Source of the DNA: CAYWRZ01 sp964460845
Lineage (GTDB): Bacteria; Bacteroidota; Bacteroidia; Flavobacteriales_D; UBA2798
NCBI GenBank assembly: GCA_964460845.1
Contig: CAYWRZ010000022.1
Coordinates: 1-44,682, forward strand
Direction of reading: 5' to 3'
DNA length: 44,682 nucleotides
The notes beneath the pieces are model-generated. The model was not told the origin of the DNA. It made no database searches and worked only from the letters and a program-made list of their open reading frames with translations. The position numbers and the translations under genes were made by a program. Positions 24,700 to 31,997 of the stretch are shown in pieces; within the stretch, counting starts at the first letter, position 1; every line of letters begins with the position of its first letter.

Positions 24700-25638
24700 T
24701 CATTCTGTCGCGCTGTCTGACAAAGGCTCTACGGCAATCACTTTCCCGTCGTCGGCCAAAAAAGTGCGGGGAAACACGGCTCTGGCCTCTTCCAGAAAAC
24801 CGTCGGTCGTTTTATAGCGTACCGAAAAATGCCCTAACAAAAGATTACCTACCCCTGCTTTATACGCTATTTCTGCTGCCTGACGGGCGGTAGAATGATA
24901 CGTTTCTTTGGCCCTTTCACGCAATTCTTCGGTAAATGTGCTCTCGTGAAAAAGCCAGTCCACCCCGCTAATAGCCGGTATAATACTTTCGTGGTATATC
25001 GTATCCGAACAATAGGCATAAGCATAGCTCCGCGGACGCGGACCGGTCAGTTCCGTAAACGGAATAAGCGTTCCGCCGGGTGTACGGTAATCTTCGCCCT
25101 GCTTAATGCGCGACAAGGCACTTACCGGAATCTGATATTCACTGATTTTATCGGGCAGTATGGGATACGGTTTTTCTTTTTCCCTGAATACAAAACCACA
25201 ACATGGAATACGATGACGCAAAATAACCGTGCTTACGCTTACCTGTCGGTTTTCAAAAATAAGCCGGGGTTCATCGTAAGAAAGCGGATGAAAAATCAGC
25301 TCGTAATTCAAAAAAGTTTGGGAGACGCGAAGGTGCATTTTCACGATTTCTTCCAAATGCGGATGCGCATAGATATGCAGCGCCTGCTTACGTCCGAGCA
25401 GGTGCATGCTTTGCACGAGCCCTATCAGTCCGAGGTAATGATCACCGTGAAGGTGTGAAATAAAAATATGGTGAATGCGCTGAAATTTGATCCGAAAACG
25501 GCGCATCTGCAGTTGCGTACCTTCGCCACAATCCACCAAAAAGAACTGCTCTCTGATATTGATGAGCTGCGAGGCCGGATTGCGACGGAGTGAAGGCGCC
25601 GAAGAGCCGCATCCCAATATGGTTACTTCAAACTTCAC
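24700..25638 (-). CDS. rnz: Ribonuclease Z (tRNA 3' endonuclease)
   Basis: 312 residues, the bacterial short-form length. Metallo-beta-lactamase fold with HLHGDH (62-67), N-terminal LGCGSSAPS, and the later TYHSTARQAAEIA and LLGHFSVRY segments of the RNase Z family. It removes 3' trailers of tRNA precursors, which fits tRNA genes here that do not encode CCA. The terminator of the upstream T9SS gene lies only 3-35 nt upstream of its ATG, so its own promoter must lie inside that gene, or the terminator is leaky. Confidence 0.94.
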   Translation of the reverse strand: MKFEVTILGCGSSAPSLRRNPASQLINIREQFFLVDCGEGTQLQMRRFRIKFQRIHHIFISHLHGDHYLGLIGLVQSMHLLGRKQALHIYAHPHLEEIVKMHLRVSQTFLNYELIFHPLSYDEPRLIFENRQVSVSTVILRHRIPCCGFVFREKEKPYPILPDKISEYQIPVSALSRIKQGEDYRTPGGTLIPFTELTGPRPRSYAYAYCSDTIYHESIIPAISGVDWLFHESTFTEELRERAKETYHSTARQAAEIAYKAGVGNLLLGHFSVRYKTTDGFLEEARAVFPRTFLADDGKVIAVEPLSDSATE

Positions 25639-25641
25639 TGC

Positions 25642-25673
25642 AAAAAAAAAGGGCCGGCCTTAGGCCGGCCCTT
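25642..25673 (-). terminator. Strong terminator between the T9SS gene and rnz
   Basis: Arms aagggccggcc (25649-25659) and ggccggccctt (25663-25673), 3-nt loop, followed on the minus strand by nine T (25642-25650). It starts five bases after the T9SS stop codon and ends four bases before the rnz start codon. Confidence 0.92.
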
Positions 25674-25677
25674 CGTA

Positions 25678-26433
25678 TTAATGGTTAATTACCATTCTTC
25701 GGGTAAGCTGCTGCCTGCCGTCAGAAATTTTGTACAGGTATGTGCCCGACGGACGTCCTGCCGCATCGAAACGAATAGTGTTCTTTCCTTTCGAAAGGCT
25801 AATATTCTCCGCATGGACACGCTCGCCGATGATGTTATAAACTTCAAAGCTCACCATTTCGGAACGGGGCGATTCCACTTCTATAAGCGTGTAGTCATTA
25901 AAGGGATTCGGACGGTTCTGATCAACCAGATAAAGCGAAGCATTGGCCTCGTTCACCGAAACCGGTCCGCTAATCTCTACCTTGTAATAGGTAATTTGGT
26001 AGCTCAGCGGAATACCTGCTCCACCTGCATAGGCATTCAGGTTAATGACTAAGTTATGCGTGCCCTCGTCGCCGGGCTGGGGAGTACCGGTAATAACGGC
26101 ACAACCGGTAGTACCTCCGAGAAATGCGCAACCGGGAACACCACACACAAAAGAAAGGCTTGAAGGAAGACCTGTTACCGAAGTAACCACTACGCTGTCC
26201 ATGCTAAGCGTGGTACAGGGAAGCGGAGCCGGAAGCACCTGCGCACAGGTATCGGGCGGCACCACGGCAGTAATTACGCCCGAATAGGCCACGCCTACAT
26301 TACCGGCGGGCAAATTGGTCACACTATCGGGGTAAATACCGGGAGAGGTGTAAATCGGATCGGGTGTACACTGCGCCGCAGCGCCCAATGCGAATACAAA
26401 GGAAAAGCAAATAAAGAGTAATTGTTTTTTCAT
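25678..26433 (-). CDS. Secreted protein with type IX secretion (T9SS) C-terminal sorting domain
   Basis: 251 residues. Signal peptide 1-20 (ALGAAAQ). A mid-region of about 140 residues, rich in Pro, Thr and Val with several Cys (DTCAQVLP, PLPCTTL, VCGVPGC, TTGCAV), looks like an adhesive Ig-like beta domain. The last ~75 residues are a type A sorting domain: NRPNPFNDYTLIEV, then FEVYNIIGERV, then SGTYLYKISDG, and a basic end LTRRMVINH. It should be exported by Sec, then by T9SS to the cell surface. The cargo function is unknown. The short length makes it a possible surface-coat or matrix protein. Confidence 0.9.
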   Translation of the reverse strand: MKKQLLFICFSFVFALGAAAQCTPDPIYTSPGIYPDSVTNLPAGNVGVAYSGVITAVVPPDTCAQVLPAPLPCTTLSMDSVVVTSVTGLPSSLSFVCGVPGCAFLGGTTGCAVITGTPQPGDEGTHNLVINLNAYAGGAGIPLSYQITYYKVEISGPVSVNEANASLYLVDQNRPNPFNDYTLIEVESPRSEMVSFEVYNIIGERVHAENISLSKGKNTIRFDAAGRPSGTYLYKISDGRQQLTRRMVINH

Positions 26434-26457
26434 AGGTTATGGATGGCAGATTAAAAA

Positions 26458-26832
26458 TTAGCTTTCTTTACCAAGGTCACGCTCTACTTCTTCCATGTAA
26501 ATCAGATCAGAAGCTTCGCTTACCGTGGGAGTGATGTTCAACACCGTGTGCAACTGTGAAATGGTAATTAGCTTCATCACGGATTCCTGAAGACCGGAAA
26601 GTACAAAAGTACCCTCCGAACCGCGACAAAGACGGTTGGCTACCAGCAGGGCGCTCAGCCCCGAAGAATCGCAATAACGGGTCTCAGCCAAATCAATCAC
26701 AAGATTCCGGTTACCCTCGTTATGATGGTAAACCAATAAAGATTTAAGCTCAGGCGCATGAAGCGTATCGAGCTTCTCTACCTTGCTTTTAATAACTATG
26801 TAACCTTCGTGCGAAGTGACTTCAAAATTCAT
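26458..26832 (-). CDS. STAS-domain protein (anti-sigma factor antagonist type)
   Basis: 124 residues, a single STAS domain. CDSSGLSALL (54-63) contains the conserved phosphorylatable Ser57 of SpoIIAA/RsbV-like proteins. In those systems a serine kinase (RsbW type) and a PP2C phosphatase switch the protein; neither gene is near. Bacteroidota have few RsbW-controlled sigma factors, so the partner may be a different signalling protein. It starts 45 bp after the pyrB stop on the same strand, with TATATTTA (26860-26867) as a candidate own promoter. Confidence 0.9.
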   Translation of the reverse strand: MNFEVTSHEGYIVIKSKVEKLDTLHAPELKSLLVYHHNEGNRNLVIDLAETRYCDSSGLSALLVANRLCRGSEGTFVLSGLQESVMKLITISQLHTVLNITPTVSEASDLIYMEEVERDLGKES

Positions 26833-26859
26833 GGCGCTTGCCTTTGGTGAGATTAAATT

Positions 26860-26867
26860 TAAATATA
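26860..26867 (-). promoter_or_regulatory. Candidate -7 box for the STAS gene
   Basis: TATATTTA on the minus strand, one mismatch from TAnnTTTG, 28 nt before the ATG and between pyrB and the STAS gene. Confidence 0.35.
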
Positions 26868-26878
26868 TAAAAATTTCT

Positions 26879-27814
26879 TCAGTTACGATTGATTTTTCCT
26901 GCCAGCAGATACAGCACCGCCATTCGAACTGCTACACCGTTTTCGACCTGATTCAAAATAATGGAATGCCCCGAGTCGGCCACTTCGCTGGTAATTTCCA
27001 CCCCACGATTAATAGGCCCCGGATGCATCACCACGATTTCCTTATCGAGCGAATCAAGCAGCTCACGGTCAAGACCAAATAGCATGGTATATTCGCGAAG
27101 CGAAGGGAAATAACGAATATCCTGACGCTCTAACTGAATGCGCAGCATATTCGCCACATCGCACCATTCGAGCGCCCGGCGCAGGTTATGCTCCACTTTT
27201 ACCCCTAACTCACGAATGTAGGGCGGGATAAGCGTGGTCGGACCGCAAACCATTACTTCGGCACCCAGCAGTTGCAGACAGAAAATGTTGGAAAGCGCTA
27301 CCCGCGAATGCAAAATATCGCCCACAATCACTACTTTTTTACCGGCTACCTCACCCAGCCGCTCTCGTATGGAATACGCATCGAGCAAAGCCTGTGTAGG
27401 ATGTTCGTGCGTACCGTCGCCCGCATTGATAATTTTCGCCTCTACGTGTTTCGACAGGAACAGCGCCGCACCCGGAGTAGAATGCCGCATCACTACCATA
27501 TCGACTTTCATCGCCAAAATGTTATTGACGGTATCAATAAGCGTCTCCCCTTTTTTCACCGATGAGCCCGATGCCGAAAAATTGACCACATCGGCCGAAA
27601 GGCGTTTTTCGGCCAGCTCGAACGAAAGGCGGGTACGCGTAGAGTTTTCGAAAAACAGGTTGGCTACCGTAATGTCGCGCAACGAAGGCACCTTTTTAAT
27701 AGGACGGTTGATGACTTCCTTAAAGCTATCGGCCGTCTGAAAGATAATTTCAATGTCCTCACGGGTAAGGCCCTTGATTCCAATCAGGTGATCGACGCTC
27801 AGGTGCTTAGTCAT
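26879..27814 (-). CDS. pyrB: Aspartate carbamoyltransferase catalytic subunit
   Basis: 311 residues from the ATG at 27814, which overlaps the pyrR stop by 8 bp; the frame is open for 52 more residues upstream but these lie within pyrR in another frame and are unlike the family. It joins carbamoyl phosphate and aspartate, the committed step of pyrimidine synthesis. FFENSTRTR (54-62) binds carbamoyl phosphate, HEHPTQALLD (137-146) is the second signature, and the C-terminal MHPGPINRG contains the aspartate-binding region. Forms a trimer in the cytoplasm. No pyrI regulatory subunit gene is seen, as is usual in PyrR-containing bacteria. Confidence 0.96.
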   Translation of the reverse strand: MTKHLSVDHLIGIKGLTREDIEIIFQTADSFKEVINRPIKKVPSLRDITVANLFFENSTRTRLSFELAEKRLSADVVNFSASGSSVKKGETLIDTVNNILAMKVDMVVMRHSTPGAALFLSKHVEAKIINAGDGTHEHPTQALLDAYSIRERLGEVAGKKVVIVGDILHSRVALSNIFCLQLLGAEVMVCGPTTLIPPYIRELGVKVEHNLRRALEWCDVANMLRIQLERQDIRYFPSLREYTMLFGLDRELLDSLDKEIVVMHPGPINRGVEITSEVADSGHSIILNQVENGVAVRMAVLYLLAGKINRN

Positions 27815-28358
27815 GGTCTGGAGTTGGAGTAAATAACAATACTTTGTCTTCCCCTTCGGTTTCGGCCCATTCGACCGATACCCGCTCAGAGGAAAGCGTA
27901 TCAACCCATTTGCCCACGTAATCGGGCTGTATGGGTATCTGCCGGCTAAAACGGCGATCGATAAGGGCAAGCAGCTCTACGGTTTTCGGACGGCCATAAG
28001 TAAGCAGCGCATCAAGCCCCGCCCTGACGGTACGCCCCGTATAGAGCACATCATCGACAAGGATGACCTTTTTATTTTCAATGGTAAAATCCAGGTTGGT
28101 CGCGCTGGGCAACAAAGGATGTTCCCTGCGCCGAAAATCGTCGCGGAAAAAAGTAATATCAAGCGCCCCGCATTGTACAGGCTCCTGAATAATATCCTGT
28201 AAACGTTGGTGAAGGCGGTTGGCCAGGTAAATACCCCGGGGCTGCAAACCGATAAGCGCAGCGTCGCGAAAGCTACCGTGATTTTCAATTAACTGAAAGC
28301 AAAGCCGGTCTATGAGGATGGAGAAAAGAGGGGCGTTAACGATTTCTACCGGCTTCAT
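27807..28358 (-). CDS. pyrR: PyrR: pyrimidine operon regulator / uracil phosphoribosyltransferase
   Basis: 183 residues from the ATG at 28358. A GTG at 28376 would lie in the promoter's -7 box, so the later ATG is the right start. PRPP-binding loop VILVDDVLYTGRT (98-110), and the family's DITFFRDD (67-74). Known PyrR proteins bind an mRNA leader with UMP and cause attenuation, and some also make UMP from uracil. The leader before pyrR is only about 11 nt, so no PyrR attenuator can precede this operon; PyrR may act elsewhere or serve only as an enzyme. It overlaps pyrB by 8 bp. Confidence 0.94.
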   Translation of the reverse strand: MKPVEIVNAPLFSILIDRLCFQLIENHGSFRDAALIGLQPRGIYLANRLHQRLQDIIQEPVQCGALDITFFRDDFRRREHPLLPSATNLDFTIENKKVILVDDVLYTGRTVRAGLDALLTYGRPKTVELLALIDRRFSRQIPIQPDYVGKWVDTLSSERVSVEWAETEGEDKVLLFTPTPDHD

Positions 28359-28375
28359 GCACTTTGAGTGTGGCA

Positions 28376-28383
28376 CAAATATA
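28376..28383 (-). promoter_or_regulatory. -7 box for pyrR-pyrB; decides the pyrR start
   Basis: TATATTTG on the minus strand, exact match, with its last G 18 nt before the ATG at 28358. The next upstream GTG (28376) overlaps the box and so is not transcribed. Confidence 0.6.
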
Positions 28384-28447
28384 CTTTTTTAACCCGAACG
28401 GCAGACAGTTTTTATTTCCTTTTCTTACTCAGCGCTTCCGAAAGTCC

Positions 28448-28480
28448 ATAAAAAAACCCCGACAAGAAATGTCGGGGTTG
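28448..28480 (-). terminator. Terminator of rpsA
   Basis: Arms aaccccgaca (28455-28464) and tgtcggggtt (28470-28479), 5-nt loop, T7 on the minus strand (28450-28456). Its stem matches the core of the lpdA terminator. Confidence 0.9.
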
Positions 28481-28504
28481 AGTATTCGGGGAATAAACGC
28501 CTGC

Positions 28505-30337
28505 TTATTTGCCTTCGCCTTTTTCCATTTCCGATTTGAGGTTGGCCAGGGCATCGATATCGCCAAGTGTGGTTTTCTCGATGTTTTGGTTGATCTCTTT
28601 CACGGCTTTGGAAGTCGGAGATCCGGCAGGAGCGCCTTTTTTGGCACCGCCACGGGCAGCCGTTTTCTTGCCTTCTTTCTCATCACCTGCACCGGCTTCG
28701 AACGTACGGGTATGCGATACCACGATTTTCTTGCCGTCTTTATTGAATTCGGTGACGATAAATTCGAGCTTCTCTTCGACCTTACCCTGCGAGCCGTCTT
28801 CCTTACGGAGCTGCTTCACAGGTGCATAACCCTCTACGCCGTAAGGCAGGGCAATGATGGCCGATTTGTCGTTGATGCTTACTACGGTACCTTCGTGTGC
28901 CGAACCTTCAGAGAAGATGGTTTCGAACACATCCCAGGGGTTCTCTTCGAGCTGCTTGTGACCGAGGCTCAGGCGGCGGTTCTCTTTGTCGAGCTCCAGT
29001 ACCACCACTTCGATTTGGTCACCGATTTTGCAAAACTCGGAAGGATGCTTGATTTTTTTGCTCCAGGAAAGGTCCGAAATGTGGATAAGTCCGTCCACTC
29101 CTTCTTCCATTTCCACAAATACACCGAAGTTGGTGAAATTGCGAACGGTAGCGGTATGACGTGAATCCACAGGGTATTTCTCTTCAATATCGGCCCAGGG
29201 ATCTGGCATCAGTTGCTTCATGCCGAGCGACATTTTGCGGTCTTCGCGGTCGAGCGTAAGCACTACTGCTTCGATCTCGTCGCCTACTTTCAGGAAATCC
29301 TGTGCAGAACGCAGGTGCTGGCTCCAGCTCATTTCGGATACGTGAATCAGCCCTTCTACACCGGCAGCGATTTCTACAAACGCACCGTAGTCGGCCAATA
29401 CCACTACTCTTCCTTTTACTTTGTCGCCTACGTTCAGGTTGACATCAAGCGACTCCCACGGATGCGAAGTCAATTGCTTCAGACCGAGCGCAATACGTCT
29501 CTTATCGTCGTCGAAATCGAGAATAACCACGTTGATTTTCTCGTCGAGCTTCACGATTTCTTCAGGATGGTTCACGCGGCCCCAGCTAAGGTCGGTAATG
29601 TGTACGAGTCCGTCCACACCGCCAAGGTCGATGAATACACCGTAAGAAGTGATGTTCTTAACGGTTCCTTCAAGCACCTGACCTTTTTCAAGACCACTGA
29701 TGATTTGTTTCTTCTGCTCTTCGAGCTCCGCTTCGATAAGCGCTTTGTGCGAAACCACCACGTTTTTGAATTCCTGGTTGATTTTCACCACTTTGAATTC
29801 CATATTCTTGCCTACGTAAATATCGTAGTCGCGGATAGGCTTCACATCGATTTGCGAACCGGGAAGGAATGCCTCCAGACCAAATACGTCCACAATAAGA
29901 CCTCCTTTGGTACGGCATTTCACAAAACCGGTAATGATTTCGTCTTTTTCGAGTGCTTCGTTCACACGCTCCCATGCATGGAACATGCGGGCTTTTTTGT
30001 GTGAAATGATAAGCTGACCGTTCTTGTCCTCGGTAGATTCTACAAAAACGACCACTTTATCGTCGATTTTGAGACCTGGATTGTAACGGAATTCGGAAAG
30101 GGGCACTACACCCTCCGACTTGTAGCCGATGTTGATAACCACCTCTTTTTTGGTGATGGCTACCACCGAACCTTCGGTTACGGCTTTTTCAGTGATGGAA
30201 GTCAGCGTGTCGTCATACTGCGCATCCAGGGTTTGCTTTTCAGTCTCCGAATATACATTGCCTTTGTCAGCGTACTTTACCCAGTCAAAGTTGGGATCGG
30301 GTAAGATCGGAGCTGCGTTTTCTTTAAGTTCTGCCAT
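28505..30337 (-). CDS. rpsA: 30S ribosomal protein S1
   Basis: 610 residues from the ATG at 30337; the frame continues upstream to 30454 but a -7 box at 30426-30433 lies inside that extension, so the shorter start is right. Six S1 repeats are visible, each with a pattern like GTVKNITSYGVFIDLGG-x-DGLVHITDLSW; the first two and the last are more diverged, as in other S1 proteins. S1 unfolds mRNA at initiation. Bacteroidota ribosomes have lost use of Shine-Dalgarno pairing and may depend more on S1. A ~60-residue Lys/Ala/Gly-rich tail (RGGAKKGAPAGSP) follows the last repeat. Confidence 0.96.
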   Translation of the reverse strand: MAELKENAAPILPDPNFDWVKYADKGNVYSETEKQTLDAQYDDTLTSITEKAVTEGSVVAITKKEVVINIGYKSEGVVPLSEFRYNPGLKIDDKVVVFVESTEDKNGQLIISHKKARMFHAWERVNEALEKDEIITGFVKCRTKGGLIVDVFGLEAFLPGSQIDVKPIRDYDIYVGKNMEFKVVKINQEFKNVVVSHKALIEAELEEQKKQIISGLEKGQVLEGTVKNITSYGVFIDLGGVDGLVHITDLSWGRVNHPEEIVKLDEKINVVILDFDDDKRRIALGLKQLTSHPWESLDVNLNVGDKVKGRVVVLADYGAFVEIAAGVEGLIHVSEMSWSQHLRSAQDFLKVGDEIEAVVLTLDREDRKMSLGMKQLMPDPWADIEEKYPVDSRHTATVRNFTNFGVFVEMEEGVDGLIHISDLSWSKKIKHPSEFCKIGDQIEVVVLELDKENRRLSLGHKQLEENPWDVFETIFSEGSAHEGTVVSINDKSAIIALPYGVEGYAPVKQLRKEDGSQGKVEEKLEFIVTEFNKDGKKIVVSHTRTFEAGAGDEKEGKKTAARGGAKKGAPAGSPTSKAVKEINQNIEKTTLGDIDALANLKSEMEKGEGK

Positions 30338-30425
30338 TTGGCCTTTTAAATTTGTATCCCGCGGTGCCGGCGCCACGAAAGAGGTTTTTAATTTACCCTG
30401 CCGGAAGGGCTTTTTTAAGAGGGTG

Positions 30426-30433
30426 CAAAGATA
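30426..30433 (-). promoter_or_regulatory. -7 box for rpsA
   Basis: TATCTTTG on the minus strand, exact match; 89 nt before the rpsA ATG, leaving a leader of about 80 nt, long for this window and possibly the site of S1 autoregulation. A TTG lies 20 bases upstream of the box. Confidence 0.6.
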
Positions 30434-30632
30434 CGTATTTACCGACAAAGCCACAAGATTTTACGATCACAAAGACAATAAGTCATGAAAGTATCTGCCG
30501 CTCTCGTTCATAAATCACAATTCTTTCTGATTATCAGTAAATTAAATATTTTAAAATCCTTCCTGACTCCTCCCCTTTATATAAGCTTTCAACCATTAGT
30601 GTAAAACATGCAGCCCCTTCAGCACACTTTCT

Positions 30633-30640
30633 TATTTTTG
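30633..30640 (+). promoter_or_regulatory. -7 box for the M16 peptidase pair
   Basis: TATTTTTG, exact match to TAnnTTTG, 23 nt before the ATG at 30663. No TTTG -33 element at 19 bases. Confidence 0.6.
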
Positions 30641-30662
30641 TCCGATTAAAACACAATTCCGG

Positions 30663-31976
30663 ATGAAACAACTGTTATTACCTGTCGCTCTGCTTTTCGC
30701 AGGCACGCTTAATGCACAGGTACCGAGAATCAAGTATGAAGAGTACAAGCTCAAAAACGGGCTGCACGTCATTCTTCACGAAGATCATTCTACGCCTATC
30801 GTAGCGGTATCGGTACTTTATCATGTAGGCTCCAAGAACGAAGACCCCACCCGCACCGGGTTCGCACACTTTTTTGAACACCTGCTGTTCGAAGGTTCCG
30901 AAAACATCGGACGGGGCGAATACATGAAGCTGGTGCAGGATAACGGCGGGGTGCTCAACGCCAATACCTCGTTTGACCGTACTTTTTATTATGAAATACT
31001 TCCCTCCAACCAGCTTGAGCTGGCCCTATGGATGGAAGCCGAACGTATGCTGCACGCCAAAATTGACCCCGAAGGCGTAGAAACGCAACGCGGAGTGGTA
31101 AAAGAAGAGCTCAAGCAACGCAACGAGAACCAGCCTTACGGTTCGCTGCTCAACGAAACCTTCGCACGGGCCTATACGGTGCACCCTTATCGCTGGACAC
31201 CCGGCGGTTCGCCCGAGTACATCAATCAGGCTACACTCGACGAATTCCTGACCTTTTATAAAACGTTCTACGTACCTAACAACGCTACCCTTTCCATTGC
31301 CGGCGACATCGACATCAAAAAAGCCAAAGAATGGATCGAGAAATACTTTGGCGGTATTCCCAAAGGTACCGGCGAAGTACCCCGTCCGAAAGAAGTGGAG
31401 CCTCGCAGAACGGTCGAAGTACGCGACACGGTGTTCGATCCGAATATCCAGTTGCCCGCCGTAATCCTCGCCTACCACATTCCGGCGCAGGGTACCCCCG
31501 ATTTTTACGCAGTATCCATGCTGGCCAACCTGCTGTCGAACGGCAAAAGCTCACGCCTGCACAAAGCCGTAGTCGATGAGCAGCAAAAAGCGCTGTTTGC
31601 CGGCACCTTTCCTCTTCCTACCGAAGATCCCGGACTGGCACTGACTTTCTCTATCGCCAATATGGGCGTAACGGCTGCCGACCTCGAACAGGCACTCAAT
31701 GCCGAAATTGAGCGCACCCGCAACGAACTTATCAGCGAGGAAGAATTCCGCAAGCTACGCAACCAGGTAGAAAGCGATTTTATCAGCGAAAAATCAAATG
31801 TGGCAGGTATTGCCGAAAACCTGGCCAATTATCACGTGTATTTGGGCGATGCCGGTCTTATCAATACCGAGCTGGATCGTTACCTGAAAGTCACGCGCGA
31901 AGATATTCAGCGTGTAGCCAAAGAATATTTCCGTAACGAAAACCGGGTGGTGCTTTACTACCTGCCTAAAAAATAA
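30663..31976 (+). CDS. M16-family zinc peptidase, catalytic subunit, exported
   Basis: 437 residues. Signal peptide 1-19 (AGTLNAQ). Inverted zinc motif HFFEH (69-73) with the third ligand Glu in the following helix (VVKEELKQRNENQP). M16 enzymes form clamshell dimers or pairs that degrade peptides; here the partner follows after 9 bp and has lost the motif. The pair thus resembles mitochondrial processing peptidase alpha/beta and other bacterial two-subunit M16 enzymes. Location is periplasm or outer membrane. Substrate unknown. Confidence 0.93.
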   Translation: MKQLLLPVALLFAGTLNAQVPRIKYEEYKLKNGLHVILHEDHSTPIVAVSVLYHVGSKNEDPTRTGFAHFFEHLLFEGSENIGRGEYMKLVQDNGGVLNANTSFDRTFYYEILPSNQLELALWMEAERMLHAKIDPEGVETQRGVVKEELKQRNENQPYGSLLNETFARAYTVHPYRWTPGGSPEYINQATLDEFLTFYKTFYVPNNATLSIAGDIDIKKAKEWIEKYFGGIPKGTGEVPRPKEVEPRRTVEVRDTVFDPNIQLPAVILAYHIPAQGTPDFYAVSMLANLLSNGKSSRLHKAVVDEQQKALFAGTFPLPTEDPGLALTFSIANMGVTAADLEQALNAEIERTRNELISEEEFRKLRNQVESDFISEKSNVAGIAENLANYHVYLGDAGLINTELDRYLKVTREDIQRVAKEYFRNENRVVLYYLPKK

Positions 31977-31997
31977 TTCCGAATAATGCGACTGTTC

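Larger units (their letters stand above)
30338..30662. other. Divergent promoter region between rpsA and the M16 peptidase genes
   Basis: Contains the long rpsA leader, its -7 box (30426-30433), AT-rich DNA, and the -7 box of the M16 operon (30633-30640). No gene. Confidence 0.7.

Noticed and set aside
28364..29164. Plus-strand frames opposite rpsA (also 29213-30004)
   Set aside because: Phe/His-rich antisense shadows of the S1 repeats.
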